Origin: Diorhabda sublineata
Lineage: Eukaryota > Arthropoda > Insecta > Coleoptera > Chrysomelidae
Assembly: GCF_026230105.1 (NCBI RefSeq)
Contig: NC_079476.1
Location: 13,530,709 to 13,594,708, forward strand
Length of the DNA stretch: 64,000 nucleotides
Reading direction: 5' to 3'
The notes below the pieces were generated by a model. It was not told the origin of the DNA and searched no databases. It saw only the letters and a program-made list of their open reading frames with translations. This document shows positions 1-10,389 of the stretch, piece after piece. The first letter of the stretch is position 1. Each line of letters begins with the position of its first letter. A program made the translations under genes and the position numbers.

Positions 1-78
1 TAATAAAAAGATGAAGCATTCGTAACTCATAAGACTTCTTTTATAAGACATTTAAAATATATTTTCTACAACATTGTT

Positions 79-640
79 GTGGACAATTCCTTGAAATGGG
101 AGTTACATATTGCCGCCTTATCTAAAAAATTAAGTTCCTCCTGTTTTCCCGTGAAATCAATTTCCAAAGAACTGAACTATCCATCTCCTTAACAGTCTGT
201 TATGCCCTTATTAAGTCGCATCTCAGATATGCCCTTTCTTTCTGGGATACGTGTGGTGCGACTCAATTTGAGCGTATCTTCAAACTACTAAAGAGAGCTG
301 TTAGATATTTACTCGGACTAAACAGCAGGGCTCACTGCAGGGACTTCTTTAAAAAATTAACATTTCTGACTCTTCCTTCCTTATTCATCTTTGAAACCGT
401 TCGCCTAATTGGTAAGCACGGTTCTCCAATCGATATCATCTTTTCTGGTCTTCTACTCTGTAAACGACTTCTATTCTAATAATAATATTTAATTCCGAGC
501 ATGCTGCATACTGGTTTAATTTTTGCTATGGACTATGCAACTTATATACTAATTGTTATCTATTACTTATAATTCTGTTACTCATTGTTATTTTTCATTC
601 GCCAGACGTCTGTTTGGCGGAAGAAAAGTCCTTTTTTTTC
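79..640 (+). mobile_element. LINE relic: reverse transcriptase C-terminal end and 3' tail
   Basis: The plus strand encodes the last part of a non-LTR retrotransposon reverse transcriptase. Around 79-190 it reads LKWELHIAALSKKLSS, then after a frame change, from 201 to about 440, YALIKSHLRYALSFW, then KRAVRYLLGL and a TLPSLF-type stretch. This is the usual order of the thumb and C-terminal region in jockey/CR1-like LINEs. In-frame stops and the frame change show it is dead. The stretch 441-640 has no coding sense and may be its 3' untranslated tail. The catalytic FxDD box lies upstream of the window or is lost. The exact clade cannot be told. Confidence 0.75.
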
Positions 641-1300
641 TAATCCGTAACAACGGTTTTTCCAGTCAAACTCTCAACTAAATCTACTCTCAATAACGAT
701 ATAAAAATTATCTCTGGTCTACTCCTTTTATAGGATTGCTTAAAAAACTCCTTCAAGTAACGCCGCAATGCTCAGTTACAACTAAATTAAAATGACCTTG
801 TTCTTAGACGAATAAGACGGAAGAGAGGATTTTACTGACTCTTAAAATCTTCTTATAAATAGAACTGCCAACAATAAGCATTTTGCTTGACCTAAGATCT
901 CACTCGTATACAAGGTTGTATAAGTAGGACCCAAAATATATCTAATGAAGTTGTTTCAAGTTGCCTCTACAACGGAACGGTGTGTAACTGTGTTACAAAT
1001 ATTTATGGGAGTTAAGTAGTTAGCAAATTAGTTGTGATTCATTACTGTCTTTGAATTCTGCCGGAAACGATTGTAAGAAATTGTAAATTTTGAATAATTC
1101 CATAATTCTTAGTAGATAAGGTTAACAAAATACAAAATCTTTGCCGTTAGTCTGTGGTTATCTATGCAATTTTGTAATTTATAATTGTTCCAATGTTCTC
1201 ATATTTAGAATGATATGATTTAACCTCATGCAATGGCTTACAGGACATCGGTATTACAGAGTGCGTCAAATATCGATATTTAAATAAAACTTTTTTTTTA
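641..1300. other. AT-rich stretch, nothing recognised
   Basis: No open reading frame, RNA gene or repeat boundary could be supported here. Confidence 0.5.
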
Positions 1301-1312
1301 AAATTAGTGGAG

Positions 1313-1930
1313 CGTACTATTTTACATTCATTCAATGTTAAAATTACTTCCTTTTCAAAATGGCAGCCCTTGGAATCAATAAATTGTTGTAGATGGTCCC
1401 TTAAGTTTTGAGCTGCTCTGGCTCAGATATTACCCCTCAAAGAGGCGAGACTTCTGGAAACTTTATTCTTAAAACAGCAAGTGAACATCGATGGGAGCAA
1501 TAAACTTTGGAGGAATATAAAATTTGGAATTCACATTAACAGTTACTCCGTTCTCCTTCAATAAGCTCAATAGTGCGACACAAAATTATGATGCAACAAA
1601 CCACACTTATGAAAAATGTTGTCTTTCTTAAATAATTAAAGAAAATATATGCCTCGTCATTACTGAATGCATATATGCAAGTATTTGCTCACACAGACTT
1701 CCACGATTGGCTTAGTCCATTGGGGTGTATCTGTTCTGTGCTACTAGTTTTCTCCAATTTCCAAATCTAGGACTAAATCGTGTTTGTGTAAGGAACGGCA
1801 TTGTTTCATGGAATATTAAAATGTCGCCGAAAAGTTCGTTTAACTGGAGCTATCACAGATCTATTTTTTTTATAATTTGGGAATACAGCAACTCCACGAG
1901 CTGCTTAGTCGGTTTTGCCATACCCTTTAG
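1313..1930 (-). pseudogene. Relic of a DUF4817-type (Tc3-like) transposase
   Basis: On the minus strand an N-terminal helix-turn-helix region starts near 1921 (MAKPTKQLVELLY), and in another frame reads FRRHFNIP, NNAVPYTNTI and a GLSQSWKSV-like end at about 1690-1860. This is the layout of the insect transposase family with a DUF4817 domain (usual form FRRHFNIPRNxAVP followed by FEETGS). A C-terminal DSKGCHFEKEV stretch at about 1320-1380 matches the GGHFE ending of the same proteins. The middle is too decayed to follow and stops occur in all frames. A related, better preserved copy lies at 19345-19690. Confidence 0.65.
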
Positions 1931-1979
1931 TATTATTACTATTTTTGAGGTCCTTGGTTCGTTTAAATAGTTATTTCAT

Positions 1980-2600
1980 ATGTCTCATATTATCATTATT
2001 TATAGCATATACGAAAATATATTTACGCTTTTATCTGATTTTCAGTGAAAAAACATTATTGAATTGTCTGTACGGTAACTAAATGAAGTTATTTATTTGG
2101 TTCAAAGACTATATATTTATTTCAGTTTAATGAACAAATAAAAAATTTGTCAAAATAAAATCACATTTTTATCACTGGTTCGTTTTGAATTAAAACTTTT
2201 GTTTTCATCCAGTATTATATTGATTATCATTCCATAATCCTTTATTCTCTATCAGCTCCAATATTTCTTACTCACACCACCTTACATCGGATAAACTATT
2301 ATTTACAGTTTGTTTTTTAAAAATATTATTGCAAAATTTGTTAATCTTTCACTGATTGCTTCTATTCTAAGTTGTCTTCTAAAATTTATGTATTGGTTTG
2401 TTTTTTTTTCAGCTGATTGTTGTATTGTTTAAAATAATTTCCAACAACCTGTGGCATTTTTAGAATTCTTTTTTGTTTTTGATTATTCAGAGAGGGTTAT
2501 CAGAAGTGGAATACTGGAAAATTTATTATTTACTTCTTATGAATAGGTTATAGTCGTTTATTGAATTATTTTTTGTTTGCATTCATATTTTTTATTTATT
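1980..2600. other. AT-rich stretch, nothing recognised
   Basis: Low-complexity AT-rich DNA without a supportable feature. Confidence 0.5.
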
Positions 2601-2606
2601 AGTTAG

Positions 2607-2800
2607 GAGGGATCTCGGTAAACGTAACGCTATGAGACCTGAACGCACCGTGACATGAATTGGCCAAACGAATAAAGGTACGGGACGTAATAGATGGACA
2701 TTCATAAACTATCGCTTTATGTCTCGTGAAGTTGATCGTAACATATACACAAAAAAAAAACGTTTACGTTACGTTACATCCCCTCGCGCAATCCTGGTGA
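2607..2800. repeat. Possible short MITE with AACGTAACG-type ends
   Basis: The left end reads GAGGGATCTCGGTAAACGTAACGC, roughly inverted with the right end near 2760-2796 (CGTTTACGTTACGTTACATC then CCCTC). The match is imperfect and no target-site duplication was identified, so this is only a candidate element of about 190 bp. Confidence 0.3.
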
Positions 2801-2843
2801 TATGAAATTTGGGCAATAGGTTTTATATTGATGAGTGTTCAAT

Positions 2844-2912
2844 GAAGTTTGGATTTGTTGTTCCGATTCAAAAGGAAGTTTGGATTTGTTGTTCCGATTC
2901 AAAAGGAAGTTT
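2844..2912. repeat. Perfect 31-bp tandem duplication
   Basis: The 31-bp unit starting GAAGTTTGGATTTGTTGTTC occurs twice without mismatch (2844-2874 and 2875-2905), followed by seven bases of a third copy. A perfect repeat in otherwise decayed DNA suggests a recent slippage or unequal-exchange event. Confidence 0.9.
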
Positions 2913-3033
2913 CTGTTTTTTCATGTGAAGTATTGTTACGTATATTTCACTCGTGTTTATTATCTTCGAGTAGGTACATACATTGTATTGTTGATTTTAA
3001 TCACACCTTAATACTTACATATGTTGTAATTAT

Positions 3034-3459
3034 GCTGTTGATAGTGGTGGATTTACCAGCAGGATGAGGAGGCTTTAACCAGGAGAGGCAGATTTCAAAG
3101 AAAGGCAAATTTTGTTCGAAATTTATTTATTTCGATTTACAAAATTAAAAAAAAAATATTGTTCACGCGGAGGAGAAGATTTTTACAGAAATGAAATTAA
3201 TTTAATAATAATTTTATTTGTAGTATACTAAATACTTCAACCTCTCTACATGAACAATTGCTCAGCCCTTTGTAAAATATGCTTAAAATAATGTCTTTTA
3301 ACAATTATCAGTTCTCACATTGATAAGTTGAAATTTCATTGATAAACAATGTAATTTAAATAATTGTGAACTTGGTTATCGATTTGAGAGGTCAGTAGAG
3401 GCGGCAAAAAATAAATAGCCTACCGGCGGCAAATTAGTCAATCCACCACTGGCTGTTGA
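3034..3459. mobile_element. Non-autonomous hAT element (MITE) with 8-bp target-site duplication
   Basis: The element itself is 3042-3451 (410 bp). It begins TAGTGGTGGATT and ends AATCCACCACTG, so the ends are inverted copies of the hAT-type terminus CAGTGGTGGATT with one change at the left tip. It is flanked by the perfect 8-bp direct repeat GCTGTTGA (3034-3041 and 3452-3459), the duplication length typical of hAT transposition. The interior has no coding capacity. A related terminus is seen on the hAT relic at 49469-50030. Confidence 0.85.
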
Positions 3460-3950
3460 ATTACGAGGGAAAAGGAGTAAAGCAAGTATTAGGGAAATAT
3501 TTATTTAGTAGTCCTATTTAAGTCTAATAGACAACAGGCTAATATCAATACTCTCTATCGTAACCAAGAAACGAATACATCCATTGGTAATTTTTATTTC
3601 ACTATGTAGTAGAATTCTATGATAAATCAAATTTATGGTTCATCTTTTCTTCCGTCCACTGGCAAACATTATTCATAATACTTTTGGAAAAACATTGATT
3701 AAATAAAAATTGCTCGAGCGAAACAAATTTTTTTATTAATAACCAGTGTAAAAAATGCCTAAATAACCATCATAAATTAAGGTCATCAAATAATCAATAT
3801 TTCTATTAACACTTTTAGATTAGATACTTCATAATATATGAAGAAATATTACTTACTTAGATTATTTTATTTTTTTGTTGAATAAGGTCTATGTGACATC
3901 TAGAGCTTCACATTTTTTCTTTCTTTAAATATTATTTAAGTATAATATAT
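3460..3950. other. AT-rich stretch, nothing recognised
   Basis: No supportable feature. Confidence 0.5.
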
Positions 3951-3959
3951 ACCTATACC

Positions 3960-4440
3960 AAAGCAAATCAGGTCCTAGAGACCCAACTGTTCAATAATCT
4001 TTCTTCACTTTTTCACGTCAGTCACTCGCCAGAACGTTTCCACAATACTCCTAGATCTTCCTCGCAAACTTTTATCCACTTTTTTCTGGAACTACCCTCA
4101 TTTGAAATATTTTCTTTCGGCTCATATTGCTTCTGGCATTCTTAAATTCAGTTCCACTATCATCTAGTCGTTTTAACTAAATGACCAATTTCTGGTTTCA
4201 ATACTATTTTCTCTTTTCTTCTTCAGCTTGTTTCTCTTACCTTCATCCCTCCATAGATTTTTCAACCATTATTTTTCGTGTGTTTATTTCGCTTTCCTCC
4301 TCTATATTTAATATTTAACATTCGCATCCGTACCGTATAGTAGGATGCAGAATTTGACTTTCATATTTTCTATTGTTTCAACTAAATTCTTGCCGAATTT
4401 CTTTAGCTTGTCTCTCTGCGTCGTCACAGTTTGAATAATT
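3960..4440 (-). mobile_element. Probable LINE 3'-end relic
   Basis: Read on the minus strand, the stretch near 4000-4090 gives KKWIKVCEEDLGVLWKRSGE, resembling the basic C-terminal tail after the reverse transcriptase in RTE-like LINEs (pattern KxWxxxxxEDLxxLxxxxW). The rest is interrupted by stops and frame changes. The call rests on this short similarity only. Confidence 0.4.
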
Positions 4441-4449
4441 GAATAAATT

Positions 4450-5280
4450 TCAATCAAATACGGCTAAGATCCTTCACAATCACTTTTCATCTTACTATAA
4501 ATACTATATCTTATATACATGTGCCTAGATCTGCATTTTGTTCTCATGTATTGTTCCTCGCGTCCTTATTCCACCGTCACCGTCATTCTTTGTTTTACTT
4601 AAAATTATTGTTACAAAATTCTATCTACTAACACCCTGCTGTTCGTTTTTTTGTTAGAGTTTAATACAAACAACCTCTATCAATTTACCTTCTTATCACT
4701 GTCAAATAGGCCAGCTAGAATTTCTCACGTCTCAGTGCATTTTACTCAAGTCGGGTAGCATTGTATTTAAATTAGATGTTTGGTTTGTTCAGTTTATTGA
4801 TAGAATAAGGAAAATCATTTATATTGTTGTTTATATTATTCAATATATAATAACATATCATTATAAATGATTTTCTACTAATTAATTCATTTGGCATTCA
4901 TGATAAAAATATTCACTCCATAAGTTCGAGGTTCCTTAATTAAAATAAACATTTGGATATAAACAAATAATTAAATAAAATCTTACTAATATAAATCATA
5001 TATTTAAAATTACTGCCTTGCCTGGTCATCGGATGCTTTTTTATTTCTTGAAATATTTTACAAAAAGATCTTATTTGTTGCATTCCCAAAATGTTAATTT
5101 TTCTATAACAGTAAAATATTTCAAGTGAATTGTTTTAATTTTTTATTATTTATTTTAGCGTTACCAAAAAATATTTTGAGTGAATTAGTGTAATATACTA
5201 GAATTTTGAAATTAATGCATATTGTGTTGAATATATTTTATTGATGTTAGTAATTATTACCCAAAATTAACATAACTTTT
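4450..5280. other. AT-rich stretch, nothing recognised
   Basis: No supportable gene or repeat boundary. Confidence 0.5.
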
Positions 5281-5290
5281 CGAAATAGTT

Positions 5291-5596
5291 ATTTTCCTAA
5301 CAAGTGCGGAAAGTGATACTTTCCCGCACGCGACTGCAGTTGTCCCGAACGACGCGGAGCGGAGTTCGGGCAAGCGGTCAAGTGCGGGAAAGACACTTTA
5401 CGCATGCGTTAGGAACATTATTTTTTCTACGGCCGTATATACAAAAAAGTATACCAACCCATTTTTCAAAAATTATTTTATTCCGACAAACATAATAATA
5501 TACAAAACATTAACTAAAAACTACTAATTATTATAAATATTAATATTGAAAACACAATTTGTGTGGGTTAAAACGCACGGTCGTAGAAAAAATATG
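5291..5596. repeat. CpG-rich foldback element with nested inverted repeats
   Basis: A GC- and CpG-rich island in AT-rich DNA, built of nested inverted repeats. The outer arms TTTTCCTAACAAGTGCGGAA and TGTTCCTAACGCATGCGTAA (second read as reverse complement near 5400-5424) pair loosely. Inside them CTTTCCCGCAC faces GTGCGGGAAAG, and CCCGAAC faces GTTCGGG around a CGCGGAGCGGA loop. A second inverted pair, TATTTTTTCTACGGCCGT at about 5418 and its near-complement at 5576-5596, lies to the right. There is no convincing coding sequence; a 63-codon frame here is likely chance. Best read as a foldback/MITE family. Confidence 0.6.
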
Positions 5597-6040
5597 GATT
5601 CTTACAGTAATATGACGTAGCTTAGTATAGAAGTATATCCAACTGCGAAGGATGACCTAATTTTATCAGGATGTATTTGTATTTAAATCGATGATTAAAA
5701 ATCATTTTTAAACTATTTGATGGTATCAAACCACGATTAATTCAAATTTATTACATATATTCTCTCATTATGAGCCCATATAATCGAATAAAAGCTTTGT
5801 TTTCAAGTGAAAATAATAAATAGGTATAAAACATTGCACTTGATAATTTTTTTCTTGATCTGAGTATCGATGAAGCTTCCAAAAAAGACTTTCGAATTTC
5901 AAATAATCAACAAATGGATTAAAAACAAAATTTTTTTGATAATGAATTAAAGAACAGAAAAACATGATATGATAGCATTAACTATGAATTAAAACTAATA
6001 CAGAAAATAGTTTTATAACAAATTAAAACAATGTGAAAGT
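5597..6040. other. AT-rich stretch, nothing recognised
   Basis: A 65-codon minus-strand open frame here shows no family features and is not called as a gene. Confidence 0.4.
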
Positions 6041-6049
6041 ACAACACTA

Positions 6050-6640
6050 CCACCGAAGAAACATAATTAGAAGAATAAAAGACAGAACTGGGAAAACAGA
6101 ACACGATTATAGAAATGAAACATATGAGATGCACATTATAAATGGATGTTGTACATGGAAGAACATAACGGTATACAATATCTAGATAAGCTACCGTTGC
6201 AAGAAAGAATTATTTAGGAATGATATTTGGGAACGATTTGTAAGGAAACGAATTGTAGAAAGGATATTAAAATAAAATTAAGTCTATGGCGAAAAACAAC
6301 AATTTTAGAAAATAAAGAAATAAACAATTATATGATCAGTTACCACTTAAGCAATAGAAACAAGCACAATAAAAAATAATCTCATATTAGAGCGAAAATA
6401 ACGCGCACGATTCTGGGACCAGGCACTACAAGAGATGGAAATAATAAATAATAATTAAATGTATTTCAACGAGAAAACCTTATAAAGATCATAAAAGCCG
6501 AACTATTACAATGAGTAGGACATATAAGGAAGAAAACCTAGAAAATTTTCTGAACAATGACAGAGTAGATCCCAATATGACAATAGTATATCAATATATC
6601 AATCTATAACTCAATAAATTAGCACTAGCCAAAATCTGTA
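6050..6640 (+). mobile_element. RTE-like LINE C-terminal relic
   Basis: The plus strand near 6470-6530 reads ENLIKIIKAELLQ, then VGHIRKK after one stop. This matches the 'IKARRLRWLGHVxRM' tail common to RTE-type LINEs after the reverse transcriptase. The preceding 400 bases give broken pieces (for example RIKDRTGKTE) in a plausible order. Stops and frame changes are frequent, so this is a degenerate copy. Confidence 0.5.
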
Positions 6641-6649
6641 AGGTTTGAA

Positions 6650-7500
6650 CGACTTGATGATGAAGTCCAAAGATACGATTTCAGATTTTTCTTGCAAAAT
6701 GCCAAGGAATAAATTGTGATTATATTTCTATATAACTTAATAAATATTGTTACATTATTTGATTAATGTAACAATCTATGTAACGATCTTACAAATTCCA
6801 AAAAGCTTTGTCTTCTCTTAAAATAATTTTCAATGCTGATGTTAAAGATTGTGACACACGTACAAAGGAAAATCTGGAGGTTTTTATAAAATGTTGAATA
6901 ACAAATGATCAACTTCTAGAGTTCCAGAGTGATACCGAACGGGAGACCGAATTCACTACAAATAAACTCAATTAAATATAGGTAACTGTTGGCCAAATTC
7001 CTACAACAATGTCTAGAAAAAATGTTAATCTATGACCGCAGAAATTCGACACTTGAATTAGCAAGTAGTCAACTTCAGATGATATCTAAGATTCTACAAA
7101 TAATTTAAGTAATAAAGAGAAAGATGAAGATAGATTGAAGATAGAATTCAAAGAAAATGTTCCATACATAGATTTCACATCCTTTGCTGTCTATCTTTAA
7201 TTTTTATTTTAGGTGTTCTGTAAAAACAAATTTAAATCATGTCTATCAAAAGGATTCATGCAATTTCTTGCTAGATCAAAGTATCACAAGTTACCTAACA
7301 TTATATGCTTGGATATTGCCATTGCATTATGGCGGCAATTAACTAAAACTAACCTTTGTTTCTTCTGTTGGTCTGCCAATACTTACAAACTAGAAAGTGA
7401 AATAAGGTTAAATTACCAAGGAAGAGGAAAGAGTTGTTATTACAAAATATCTTCAGCTTATCTAACAGACATTTAGTTAGTTATTAATTTAAAAGTAAAT
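6650..7500. other. AT-rich stretch, no gene supported
   Basis: An open frame of about 87 codons at 7213-7476, preceded by a pyrimidine-rich AG, has no recognised domain. It is left uncalled. Confidence 0.4.
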
Positions 7501-7507
7501 AAATTTA

Positions 7508-7560
7508 CTAGAATTGCAACTGGCATGCAATAAAAATGGTACGAAATCGATTACGTTGTA
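7508..7560. repeat. Fragment of an interspersed repeat, related copy at 63937-64000
   Basis: CTAGAATTGCAAC followed by CGCAATAAAAATGG-like sequence here matches the window's last 60 bases with a few changes. The mariner at 7561-8829 begins exactly at its right edge, so the mariner seems to have inserted into this older repeat. Confidence 0.6.
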
Positions 7561-8829
7561 CAAGGATGTATTGATATCTAGTTAGCTTAGACTAGTTACA
7601 TGCATAAACAAAATATTGCGTTACCATAGCAACGAACAATAACTTATTAGAAGTGTTAGTGTAAAGTTTGATGTCAAAAAAGTAAACGAAAAGAAAAAAA
7701 ATGTCCACCGAAATTGTGAAAATAAAAAATTGAGAGTATCAAACCATCATCAAGTACCTGTATTTAAAAGGGTTAAGAGGTGAGCAGATTTACGAAGATA
7801 TGCTTAATACCCTTGGCAATCAATGTCCTTCGTATGCAACCGTGAAAAATTGAACTGCAAGATTCAAAAGAGGTAAACTTTCCATTGAAGATGATGACCG
7901 ATCGGAAAGGCCAGTTTCTGTGTCAGTCCCTGAAAATATCGATGAAGTTCATGACATGATTTTATCAGACTATCGAATTGGGCTAAAAAGGATATCTGAA
8001 GCACTGAATATTTCATACGAACGCGTTCATCACATAGTTCACGTCAATTTGGACTTGAGAAAAATTGCTGCAAAATGGATCCCCAAATGTTTGAATTTTG
8101 ACCAAAAGCGTGCAAGGGTAGATGCATCGCGTTCGATCTGTGCTCGATTTGAAAACGATGTAGACTTCTTAAACCGAATTGTTCTATGGTTGAGACTTGG
8201 GTACATTTCTACGATCCAGAAACAAAGCAACAATCGATGGAATGGCAACACTCTGGTTCTCCAAGACCTAAGAATTTTCGTGTACATAAATCTGCTGGAA
8301 AAGTTCTTTCTTCAGTTTTTTGTGATTGCCATGGAGTAATCATGATTGATTTTTTGGCTAAGGGTAGAACAATAACTGGAGATTACTATTCGACATTACT
8401 GGCCACTCTACGGGAAAAAATTAAAGAGAAAAGACGCGGAAAGCTATCCAAAGGTGTTTTGTTTTTGCAGGACAACGCCCCTGCACACAAATCGATGTTG
8501 CCATGCAAAAAAATTCGTGATTTATGGTTTGAATTACTAGAACATCCCCCTTATTCACCAGATTTGGCTCCGTCCGACTATCATCTCTGTTCTTAACTGA
8601 AAAAAAGTTTAAAAGGTCGTAAATTTTCTCCCAACGAGGAGGTAATAAATGCTGTGAAGCTCTAGTTTGCAGAGCAAGAAGAAACATTTTTTTGAAAGGT
8701 CTAGAGACGCTGCAGGTTCGCTGTAATGAATATATCCAATTAAGAGGAGAATATGTTGAGTAATAAAATTTTGACATTGAAATTTTGTTTGGTTCTATAG
8801 TAGGCTAAAAATTTTTCAATATATCCTCG
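7561..8829 (+). mobile_element. Near full-length mariner transposon with TA duplication
   Basis: The element is bounded by inverted ends of about 30 bp: left CAAGGATGTATTGATATCTA, right (reverse complement) CGAGGATATATTGAAAAATT. TA dinucleotides lie immediately outside at 7559-7560 and 8830-8831. At 1269 bp it is the normal size for mariner and carries one transposase reading frame (7701-8763). A second, internally deleted copy of the same family lies at 21946-22434. Confidence 0.9.
7701..8763 (+). pseudogene. Mariner transposase, inactivated
   Basis: About 354 codons starting ATGTCCACC, against the usual 345 or so. It covers the N-terminal helix-turn-helix region, the linker motif KWIPKCLN (usual WVPHEL/WVPKCL) and the D,D34D catalytic domain. 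The second aspartate is in FLQDNAPAH and the third in LAPSDYH, with 34 residues between them. The first catalytic aspartate, normally in MDETW, is replaced: the frame reads MVETW (GAT to GTT). There are also early stops (in EIVKIKN-stop and ATVKN-stop), frame changes around 8190 and 8595, and a late stop after VKL. The protein cannot be made whole and could not catalyse transposition. The type annotated in insects as 'SETMAR-like' is the closest description. Confidence 0.92.
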
Positions 8830-8831
8830 TA

Positions 8832-9110
8832 TGACTCAATTAGGCGAACTTCATGTGTATATATTTTTGATAACTGTATTGCACGTTAGATTGCTGCATG
8901 CTAAGCGTCCTTAAAATATTGAATTGAATTAATAAACATTTTAGCAACTACTAACAATGTTGCAATCTGAGTGTACCAAGAAACTTGTGTCACATTTCAT
9001 TTACATCTTATATATCTTTCCTACAAAGTAAGAATAACAACTCTATAGAAATATATACCCACTTTTTTATTATTTTATTAAAATTATGAATTTATTTTAA
9101 TTTTTTGTTT
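8832..9110. other. AT-rich stretch, nothing recognised
   Basis: Short repeat-like sequence to the right of the mariner (TTGCTGCATGCTAAGCGTCC near 8890) may be the other side of the repeat interrupted at 7560. Confidence 0.35.
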
Positions 9111-9121
9111 TTATGTAACAG

Positions 9122-9251
9122 CCGTTCCGCAAAGAGAGCTACGTCTTATCCGATAGCTCCTGATTCAACACAACCAATGGAAAGATCGTTGAGTACCCGC
9201 AGATACCAGTTGCCGAAACCGATGCTCTCTATTTCACTAATTGGAAAATAA
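9122..9251 (+). CDS. Candidate terminal coding exon of an unrecognised plus-strand gene
   Basis: A 130-bp island clearly richer in G+C than its surroundings, directly after a T-rich tract ending TTTTATGTAACAG, a good splice acceptor. Read with one leading base, it is open for 42 codons (RSAKRATSYPIAPDSTQP, then MERSLSTRRYQLPKPMLSIS, then LIGK) and ends in TAA at 9249-9251. An AATAAA signal follows near 9310. The sequence is rich in Ser, Arg and Pro and I do not recognise the protein. If real, upstream exons should lie to the left, possibly before the window, joined in phase 2. A chance open frame or transposon-borne exon is the alternative. Confidence 0.42.
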
Positions 9252-9259
9252 AGTTACAG

Positions 9260-9990
9260 CTAACAAACATTCTACTACTTTCTTCCAAAATTGAAATTTT
9301 AATACCGTGTAATAAAATATTATTGTAATTAGCATTTAAATTGCATAAACAATCAAAATTATTGATTTATTATATATTTGTTCAATTCACTGATTTAAAA
9401 TATAACTAAAATAAATATAGATACTAGTCAATACGTTTCCCCTAAGTTGTACATATTACACAAGGGACGCATTTATATTAAACAATTTGTAAATATTTTT
9501 ATTGATAACAACGCGTTATTTGTTAAGAAAATATTGTTACATTCAATATTATGTGGACAATTGTATACGTTATTTATAGTTTCTGAAGCATATTATTATA
9601 CAGATTATTTCACAATAAAACAAGATCCGTAGCACTAAACTGTCGGAATGGGCAAAATTAGGAACTTGTAAAATGTTTCATATAATTTTATATAAAGTCA
9701 GTTAGTCACATATTTTTATTGTTTATTGTGAAAAATCCTGTATGTCGTTTAAATACTAACATATATGTTATATAATTTTTCAATTCTTAGAACTATTTAT
9801 ATACAGTCCTGTGATTCAAAGATCTTGATTTCAACTTTCAATAGGTATACGAAAAAGAGGCAGTATATATTCAGTACTACAGGTATCAACGCCTTCCTTT
9901 CTCATATAAGCAGTTTTGTTCCTTCAGCCTTTGTTAAAATCTATATTAACTTCTGTATGTTACTGTTGGTCATATTATTATCCTGTGTAT
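9260..9990. other. AT-rich stretch, possible 3' untranslated DNA
   Basis: Nothing beyond possible polyadenylation signals (AATAAA) after the candidate exon. Confidence 0.35.
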
Positions 9991-9999
9991 TCTAATTTT

Positions 10000-10380
10000 G
10001 GCTGTTCTATATAACTCCTTTTTATTTTATTTATCAATTTAATTAATGATTCAAAGCTTTTCTTTCTTTTAGCTATTCTCTTTCTTATTTCTGTCAGCTC
10101 GTTAATCTCCAAAAGAAACAAGTATCAATCCATATTTGATATTCGAAATTTATAAAAGAAAATCATGAATTTTTTTCAAGCTGTCTTCTTTTCTATAGTG
10201 TTTCTGTTTATCAAAAATTTATAAAAATCCTCATTTTTGGTTTCGATTCCGTACCAGAGATCTTTGAATTGTTGATGATTTCTTAATTTATTTTCTAAAT
10301 ATTGATAAATCTGACCTATATTAACACCAACAGAATTATTGCAAGAAACCTTATAAACTACTATTTTTGTGTTTTAGATT
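10000..10380 (-). mobile_element. Penelope-like element relic: GIY-YIG endonuclease region
   Basis: The minus strand from about 10375 downward reads VVYKVSCNNSVGVNIGQIYQ then YLENKLRNHQ. This matches the GIY-YIG nuclease start of Penelope-like retroelements (usual form GxVYKxxCxxCxxxYIGQTxxxLxxRxxxH). Further along, ...RISNMD, a stop, then LEINELTEIRKR resembles the 'ILDxExNYxKRxFLE' part. Most key positions are drifted (YIG is NIG), and stops occur, so the copy is dead. Confidence 0.6.
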
Positions 10381-10389
10381 TTGACTAGT

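Noticed and set aside
5304..5495. 63-codon frame over the CpG-rich foldback as a small gene
   Set aside because: The sequence is explained by nested inverted repeats; the frame ends in unrelated AT-rich DNA.
7213..7476. 87-codon frame after a pyrimidine-rich AG as a coding exon
   Set aside because: No recognised domain. A faint resemblance of LDIAIALW to DCN1-like proteins covers under ten residues and is not convincing.
8039..8777. Minus-strand frames across the mariner
   Set aside because: Antisense shadows of the mariner transposase.
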